14,912 nt of DNA from Acidobacteriaceae bacterium. GTDB lineage: Bacteria > Acidobacteriota > Terriglobia > Terriglobales > Acidobacteriaceae. Location: positions 1 through 14,912 of the forward strand of contig JAICMT010000006.1 in the NCBI GenBank assembly GCA_025929125.1, given 5' to 3'. A program made the translations under genes and the position numbers. The first letter of the stretch is position 1. Each line of letters opens with the position of its first letter. Shown piece by piece: positions 14,907-14,912 of this stretch. The notes under the pieces were generated by a model. It ran no database searches and was not told the origin of the DNA. It saw only the letters and a program-made list of their open reading frames with translations.

Positions 14907-14912
14907 TGCCGC
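14906..14912 (+). CDS. Start of the next gene, possibly holA (cut by window edge)
   Basis: An ATG at 14906 overlaps the lptE stop (TGATG), the same coupled arrangement used elsewhere in this window. Only two codons and one base are visible. In many Gram-negative bacteria holA (DNA polymerase III delta subunit) follows lptE, so that is the expected identity, but nothing in the visible bases proves it. Confidence 0.3.

Overview
The window is GC-rich (roughly 60 percent by eye) and densely packed, with short gaps, several stop/start overlaps and some TTG/GTG starts. Gene content and protein character (LptE, so an LPS outer membrane; a probable hopanoid C-3 methylase; a TTG-started FtsH; an ArsR/SRPBCC/DoxX cassette) suggest a Gram-negative soil bacterium, most likely an acidobacterium of the Terriglobus/Granulicella/Edaphobacter kind. 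The taxonomic call is an inference from protein style, not from a marker search.

Layout. (1) 1-4610, minus strand: a two-gene regulatory module (four-helix membrane protein plus small Xre-type HTH protein), a GNAT acetyltransferase, DNA polymerase I (polA), and the N-terminal part of formyltetrahydrofolate deformylase (purU), which runs off the left edge. (2) 4611-4759: a divergent control region with three kinds of palindrome and a promoter facing each way. (3) 4760-5903, plus strand: ArsR regulator, SRPBCC/AHSA1 protein and DoxX-like membrane protein, joined by stop/start overlaps. (4) 5914-7980, minus strand: a B12-binding radical SAM enzyme, probably hopanoid C-3 methylase HpnR, behind a small two-helix membrane protein. 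(5) 8089-9803, minus strand: ispD-ispF, two MEP-pathway steps of isoprenoid synthesis, followed by a small unknown ORF. (6) 9921-13277, plus strand: tilS and ftsH, separated by 336 bp that carries a candidate ECF-sigma promoter; a strong hairpin follows ftsH. (7) 13342-14232, minus strand: a manganese catalase. (8) 14355-14912, plus strand: lptE and the first bases of a following gene, perhaps holA.

Functionally this is mostly housekeeping: replication/repair (polA), one-carbon metabolism (purU), isoprenoid precursors (ispDF), which also feed hopanoids and so could supply the HpnR substrate, tRNA decoding (tilS), membrane protein quality control (ftsH), peroxide defence (Mn catalase) and LPS export (lptE). 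No mobile element, CRISPR array, rRNA or tRNA was recognised. I do not see a wholly new system. The most interesting material is regulatory: the paired 18-bp operators at 4624-4689, the ArsR operator over the -10 of an apparently leaderless gene, and the ECF-like promoter ahead of ftsH. The hpnR candidate, the non-canonical polA and the open reading frame continuing past the ispF stop are the next most interesting.
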